Of a DNA stretch of 7,358 nucleotides, positions 6,438 through 7,358 are shown piece after piece. A program made the position numbers and the translations under genes. The stretch's first letter is position 1, and each line of letters opens with the position of its first letter. The stretch lies in assembly GCA_016282215.1 (NCBI GenBank), contig JAEEKC010000262.1, positions 1 to 7,358 on the forward strand. The letters are read 5' to 3'. Origin of the DNA: Lachnospiraceae bacterium. GTDB lineage: Bacteria > Bacillota > Clostridia > Lachnospirales > Lachnospiraceae. A model generated the notes under the pieces. That model was not told where the DNA came from, ran no database searches, and was given only the letters and a program-made list of their open reading frames with translations.

Positions 6438-6439
6438 AT

Positions 6440-7358
6440 ATGATCGCGGAACTGATTTCTGTCGGAAATGAATTGTTGATGGGCAAGGTCGTCAATACCA
6501 ATGCGGCTTTTTTAGCTGAGCAATGCACTGCGCTGGGGCTGAGCTGTCAGTATCAGACTACGGTTGGCGACAATGCGGACAGACTCAAAGATCTGGTAAA
6601 GCTTGCTATGGGACGGGCTGATATCGTGATCCTGGCCGGCGGCATGGGGCTGACCAAGGATGATATCACCAAAGAAGCCTGCGCGGATCTGCTGGGGCGG
6701 AAGCTGGCAACTGACGCTGCAACCGAAGAGAGGATCAAAGAGTATTACAAAAAGATCGGGAAAAAGCCTTCGGATAATGCCTGGAAGCAGGCAAAGGTGC
6801 CAAAGGATGCCATTGTTTTGCAGAATTCGATCGGTACAGCGCCCGGCGTCATCCTGGAAGAAGACAAGACGACCATGATCCTGCTGCCGGGAAGGCCGGA
6901 AGAACTGATCCCCATGTTCAGGGACGGGGTTATGCCGTATCTGGCAAGCAGGCAGATCGCAGCCATGGAATCGCAGACAGTCAAGATCGTCGGCGTGACC
7001 GAGGGTGAGGTGGCACAGGCCATCGATGACCTGATGGATGAAGAGCAAAATCCCATGATCGCAGCTTATGCCAAGACGGGCGAGATCCATCTGGTGGTAA
7101 CGGCCAGGGCGGAGGACGAAAAGAAGGCAAAGAAACTGTTAAAACCGGTAATTAAGGAACTGAAGATGCGCTTTAACGAGCATATCTATTCCACAGAGCC
7201 GGATGTGACGCTGGAGCAGTCACTGGTTGAGCTGCTGATCACAAATAACCTGACGGTTTCCACCGTGGAATCCTGTACAGGCGGTCTTTTGGCCGGCAGG
7301 ATCATCAATGTGCCCGGCGTGTCCGAAGTGTTCAAAATGGGACATATCACCTATTCGA
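6440..7358 (+). CDS. cinA: CinA family protein (nicotinamide-nucleotide amidohydrolase), 3' end missing
   Basis: The first 306 codons of a CinA-type protein; the window ends before the stop codon, and usual family members have a little over 400 residues. The N-terminal molybdopterin-binding-like (COG1058) domain starts with IAELISVGNELLMGKVVNTN, carries GGMGLTKDD (67-75) and NSIGTAPG, and continues to LPGRPEEL (149-156). The middle segment includes NPMIAAYAKTGEIHL. The C-terminal PncC-like domain begins near residue 255 with ESCTGG (277-282), whose S278 is the predicted catalytic serine for deamidating nicotinamide mononucleotide in NAD recycling. The family is named for competence/damage induction in some Firmicutes; no recA neighbour is visible here. 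Two usually invariant motif prolines are replaced (L71 and R152), so the ADP-ribose pyrophosphatase-like activity of the N-terminal domain may be altered. It has a good ribosome binding site and an apparent promoter of its own. Confidence 0.93.
   Translation, partial: MIAELISVGNELLMGKVVNTNAAFLAEQCTALGLSCQYQTTVGDNADRLKDLVKLAMGRADIVILAGGMGLTKDDITKEACADLLGRKLATDAATEERIKEYYKKIGKKPSDNAWKQAKVPKDAIVLQNSIGTAPGVILEEDKTTMILLPGRPEELIPMFRDGVMPYLASRQIAAMESQTVKIVGVTEGEVAQAIDDLMDEEQNPMIAAYAKTGEIHLVVTARAEDEKKAKKLLKPVIKELKMRFNEHIYSTEPDVTLEQSLVELLITNNLTVSTVESCTGGLLAGRIINVPGVSEVFKMGHITYS

Overview
The window reads as an ordinary-looking chromosomal stretch from an anaerobic low-to-mid G+C Firmicute, most likely Clostridia and plausibly Lachnospiraceae. 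The reasons are the gene set (a bifunctional Rel, a small metallo-beta-lactamase-fold hydrolase and the HemZ type of radical SAM coproporphyrinogen dehydrogenase in a row), strong AGGAG-type ribosome binding sites, roughly half G+C by eye, and a palindromic intergenic repeat of a style I recall from gut Clostridia. The genus cannot be decided from the sequence alone.

Layout: every gene I can support lies on the plus strand. Bases 1-75 hold the tail of whatever lies upstream and a near-consensus sigma-A promoter (TTGACG, 17 bases, TATAAT). Next come rel (76-2397, (p)ppGpp synthetase/hydrolase), a 143-base gap carrying a double-hairpin repeat, an MBL-fold hydrolase (2541-3188), a PAS-GGDEF diguanylate cyclase (3206-4600), hemZ (4642-6366), a 73-base gap with a second promoter and a 15-codon mini-ORF containing three adjacent Trp codons, and cinA (6440 to the window end, cut off).

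How they fit together: the first four genes are closely spaced with no convincing plus-strand terminator between them, so they probably form one transcription unit driven from the promoter in front of rel. That would put the enzyme that makes and degrades the stringent-response alarmone and an enzyme predicted to make c-di-GMP under partly shared control. cinA can also be transcribed from its own promoter, whose -35 box lies across the end of hemZ. No mobile-element gene, CRISPR array, tRNA or rRNA was recognised.

The most interesting points are regulatory rather than a new gene system: the Trp-Trp-Trp mini-ORF abutting cinA, the promoter so close to the rel start codon that the message may be leaderless, the repeat that looks like an intrinsic terminator only when read antisense, the low-complexity insertions in HemZ, and the changed residues in normally invariant CinA motifs.
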